Positions 3,531 through 5,499 of a DNA stretch of 5,499 nt are shown piece after piece (position 1 is the first letter of the stretch; the number at the start of each line of letters is the position of its first letter). The notes beneath the pieces were generated by a model. That model did not search any database and was not told the DNA's origin. It saw nothing but the letters and a program-made list of their open reading frames with translations. This DNA is from Anaerolineae bacterium (lineage in GTDB: Bacteria > Chloroflexota > Anaerolineae > Anaerolineales > Anaerolineaceae). The stretch spans positions 1 to 5,499 of the forward strand of contig JACRAG010000212.1 of assembly GCA_016213455.1 (NCBI GenBank). The letters run 5' to 3'. A program made the translations under genes and the position numbers.

Positions 3531-5499
3531 TTAATGCAGAACTTGGAGCAGGTTGGAATAATCGTCCGTCCACAACCGGATGCGTTCATCCACCACCAGG
3601 GGGATCGCTGCGGATTGTACGGAAGGGTTCTGAAGCACACGCGCATCCTGCGCCAATAGAATCCAACGCGAGAAATTTCCCAGAGGCTCTTTACCGCCGC
3701 CGCTTAACAACACCCCGGATAATCCGCGTTCCTGTGCCAGGCGCGCCACCACGGGCACCAGGTCGAGATGTTTGTTGGAGACATGAAAAGCCAGCACACC
3801 CTCCGGCAGCATTTGCGACAGATACACATCCAGCGCCTGCAAGGTCATTAAATGTGTTGGAATGGAATCCCCGGAGAATGCATCCACAATTAACAAATCA
3901 TATCCCTGGTTGCCCATTTTTTGTTCGCATTCCAACGACAGGCGCGCATCGCCTGGGATCAAATCGATTTTCGCCGGGCTGTCCTTGAGGTAGGAAAAAT
4001 AGGGGCTGTCATCGGCAAACCGGATCACTGCCGGGTCAAGCTCATAGAAACGATAGACATCCCCGGGCAGTCCATAGGCAGCGACCGTGCCAACCCCCAG
4101 GCCAATCACGCCAACCCGCACCGGCTTCAGGTCGATGCGGTTGGGCAGGGTTTGCATTGCCAGCCCCACCCCACTCGATTCAGTGTAATACGCGCTGGGA
4201 CGGCTGCGATAAGGCTGGTTGATCGCCTGGATTCCGTGCATGGTGGAACCGTGCACCATTCGGTAGGTATCCAACCCGGAGAGCGTACCCTGCCGGATGC
4301 GGATGACCCCATAAAAATTGCGCTCCATCGTCACGCTGGCCTGGCGCATGAAATAGGGGAAACTGAGCAATACGATGGCGCCAGACAGCCCCACCACAGC
4401 CACCGGGATGCGCAGCCGGAAAATCCACGCTGAACGGTTCACCCAAACCATGGCGACGCCCAGAAAAGCTGCCGCAGCCATGCCGATATAGTATTCCCAA
4501 AAGCCATCGAAGATCACCGGCGCAAGAATGTTCACCAGCACCCCACCCAACGCACCACCGACGGAGATCATCAGGTAAAACAGGGTCAGGTGCTGCGGAG
4601 CAGGTCGCAGGTCATAGACCTGTTTATGGCACAGCAAACAGACCCCAAAAATCATCCAACTCACCGCCAGAATTTGCCAGAGAATATCGATCTCGCCGGT
4701 TTTGAACTGTGCCCAAACTGCCGCGCCGATTCCCGCGAAGGTGAACAGAACCAGCCCGGTCGGCGAAAGTTTGATGCGGTCGCTGAACCCCAGCATGAAT
4801 GTGATCAGATACAGGCTGAGTGGCAGCACCCACAGGAATGGCACCGAGGCGATGTCCTGGGTGAGCTGGTTTGTTCCGGCTTGCAGCACCAGTGATGCAC
4901 AAGTTGCCAGCATAATCCAGGCTGCGATCTGCTTGCCCGTCACGCCCCCCACTCCGGACCGCGCAGCTGCTTGCACAGTCAGGCGAGGTCGGGAGGTACG
5001 CCACAAACTGACCAATAATCCCACGAAGTAGAGCACAAAGACGGCTGTCCAAACCAGCGCCTGTTCGCGCAGGCGCAGCCACGGTTCAAAAAGCACCGGG
5101 TAACACAGCAATGCAGCCAGCGATGCGCCGTTGGAGAGCACATAAAACCGGTAGGGAATTCCTCCGGGGTACATGCGCCCGTACCAGTATTGGATCAAAG
5201 TGCTGGTCGTGGAAAGCAGAAAATAGGGCAAACCCACACTGACAGCCAACACCCGCAGCACATAACCCACCGGCATATCCGCATCGGGTGGGCGCAGCGC
5301 GTTTGTCGCCAACAAAGGGGTGCCCCACAGCCAGCCTGTCACCAACAGCCATGTCGCTGCGGCGCCCGCCAATCCCAGGTGCACCCAGGCCTGCCAGCGC
5401 TCGGGCAGGCGGCTTACGCCATGCGCGTACAGGTAGCCGCCCAACAACACGACCTGGAAGAACATCATCGCCGTGGTCCACACCGCCGTACCGCCCCCA
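3531..5499 (-). CDS. Fused MFS/spermidine-synthase-like membrane protein (N-terminus outside window)
   Basis: The reading frame is open to the window edge. Residues GGGTAVWTTAMMFFQ precede the first possible in-window start (GTG 5483), and in this family they follow a first membrane helix, so the true start lies beyond 5499. Counting from 5483, residues 1 to about 380 are hydrophobic with roughly ten membrane helices. The C-terminal part (about 385-650) is a soluble Rossmann domain of the spermidine synthase/methyltransferase type: VGVIGLGVGTVAAYG (457-471) as the nucleotide loop, YELDP (480-484) as the acidic ribose-binding position, GDAR (511-514), and VDAFSGDSIPTHL (533-545). The final WTDDYSNLL is typical of the family. 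The classic polyamine-synthase motifs (DxxDP with a downstream GP, and the substrate-binding Q-DE-YHE stretch) are replaced, so spermidine synthesis should not be assumed. Its substrate is unknown. It ends at the shared bidirectional terminator. Confidence 0.85.
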   Translation of the reverse strand, partial: GGGTAVWTTAMMFFQVVLLGGYLYAHGVSRLPERWQAWVHLGLAGAAATWLLVTGWLWGTPLLATNALRPPDADMPVGYVLRVLAVSVGLPYFLLSTTSTLIQYWYGRMYPGGIPYRFYVLSNGASLAALLCYPVLFEPWLRLREQALVWTAVFVLYFVGLLVSLWRTSRPRLTVQAAARSGVGGVTGKQIAAWIMLATCASLVLQAGTNQLTQDIASVPFLWVLPLSLYLITFMLGFSDRIKLSPTGLVLFTFAGIGAAVWAQFKTGEIDILWQILAVSWMIFGVCLLCHKQVYDLRPAPQHLTLFYLMISVGGALGGVLVNILAPVIFDGFWEYYIGMAAAAFLGVAMVWVNRSAWIFRLRIPVAVVGLSGAIVLLSFPYFMRQASVTMERNFYGVIRIRQGTLSGLDTYRMVHGSTMHGIQAINQPYRSRPSAYYTESSGVGLAMQTLPNRIDLKPVRVGVIGLGVGTVAAYGLPGDVYRFYELDPAVIRFADDSPYFSYLKDSPAKIDLIPGDARLSLECEQKMGNQGYDLLIVDAFSGDSIPTHLMTLQALDVYLSQMLPEGVLAFHVSNKHLDLVPVVARLAQERGLSGVLLSGGGKEPLGNFSRWILLAQDARVLQNPSVQSAAIPLVVDERIRLWTDDYSNLLQVLH

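Overview
The window is a piece of a bacterial chromosome with moderate to high GC. Every gene here has a typical bacterial Shine-Dalgarno start except the leader ORF and the two genes cut by the window edges. The mix of genes (DUF4395 plus anchored thioredoxin, a fused MFS/spermidine-synthase-like membrane protein, an MJ1317-like MFS carrier) would fit an environmental Chloroflexota (Anaerolineae-type) genome. That placement is a guess from gene content and no marker gene is present.

Layout. Bases 1-139 are the right end of an IS3-family (IS150-like) insertion sequence: the last 29 codons of its transposase and its terminal repeat, abutting the stop codon of the next gene. On the minus strand, tag (DNA-3-methyladenine glycosylase I, 1391-1969) and an MFS transporter (140-1378) form a two-gene operon with a 12-bp gap. 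A 251-bp intergenic region (1970-2220) separates this operon from a divergent plus-strand pair: a DUF4395 membrane protein (2221-2712) and a membrane-anchored thioredoxin (2705-3130), overlapping by 8 bp. A 58-residue glycine-patterned membrane protein not covered by the usual ORF length cut-offs follows at 3277-3453. A 17-bp perfect hairpin (3467-3509) separates it from a convergent gene, a fused MFS/spermidine-synthase-like protein (3531 to beyond 5499), whose N-terminus lies outside the window.

The most interesting part is the leader of the DUF4395-thioredoxin operon. A good sigma-70-type promoter (TTGACA, 16 bp, TAAAAT) is overlapped by a 29-bp imperfect palindrome. About 95 bases after the likely transcription start there is a complete intrinsic terminator (2153-2202), which sits before the first gene. 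A 16-position alternative helix (2106-2121 with 2152-2167) would destroy that terminator, and a smaller upstream hairpin (2102-2122) would destroy the alternative helix. The 5' arms lie inside a short ORF (2063/2081-2128) whose codons include Met-Thr-Cys-Met-Cys just before the arms. This is the geometry of a ribosome-mediated attenuator, and it suggests that the thioredoxin operon is controlled by cysteine or sulfur amino-acid supply. The structure is read directly from the sequence; the signal and mechanism are inferred.
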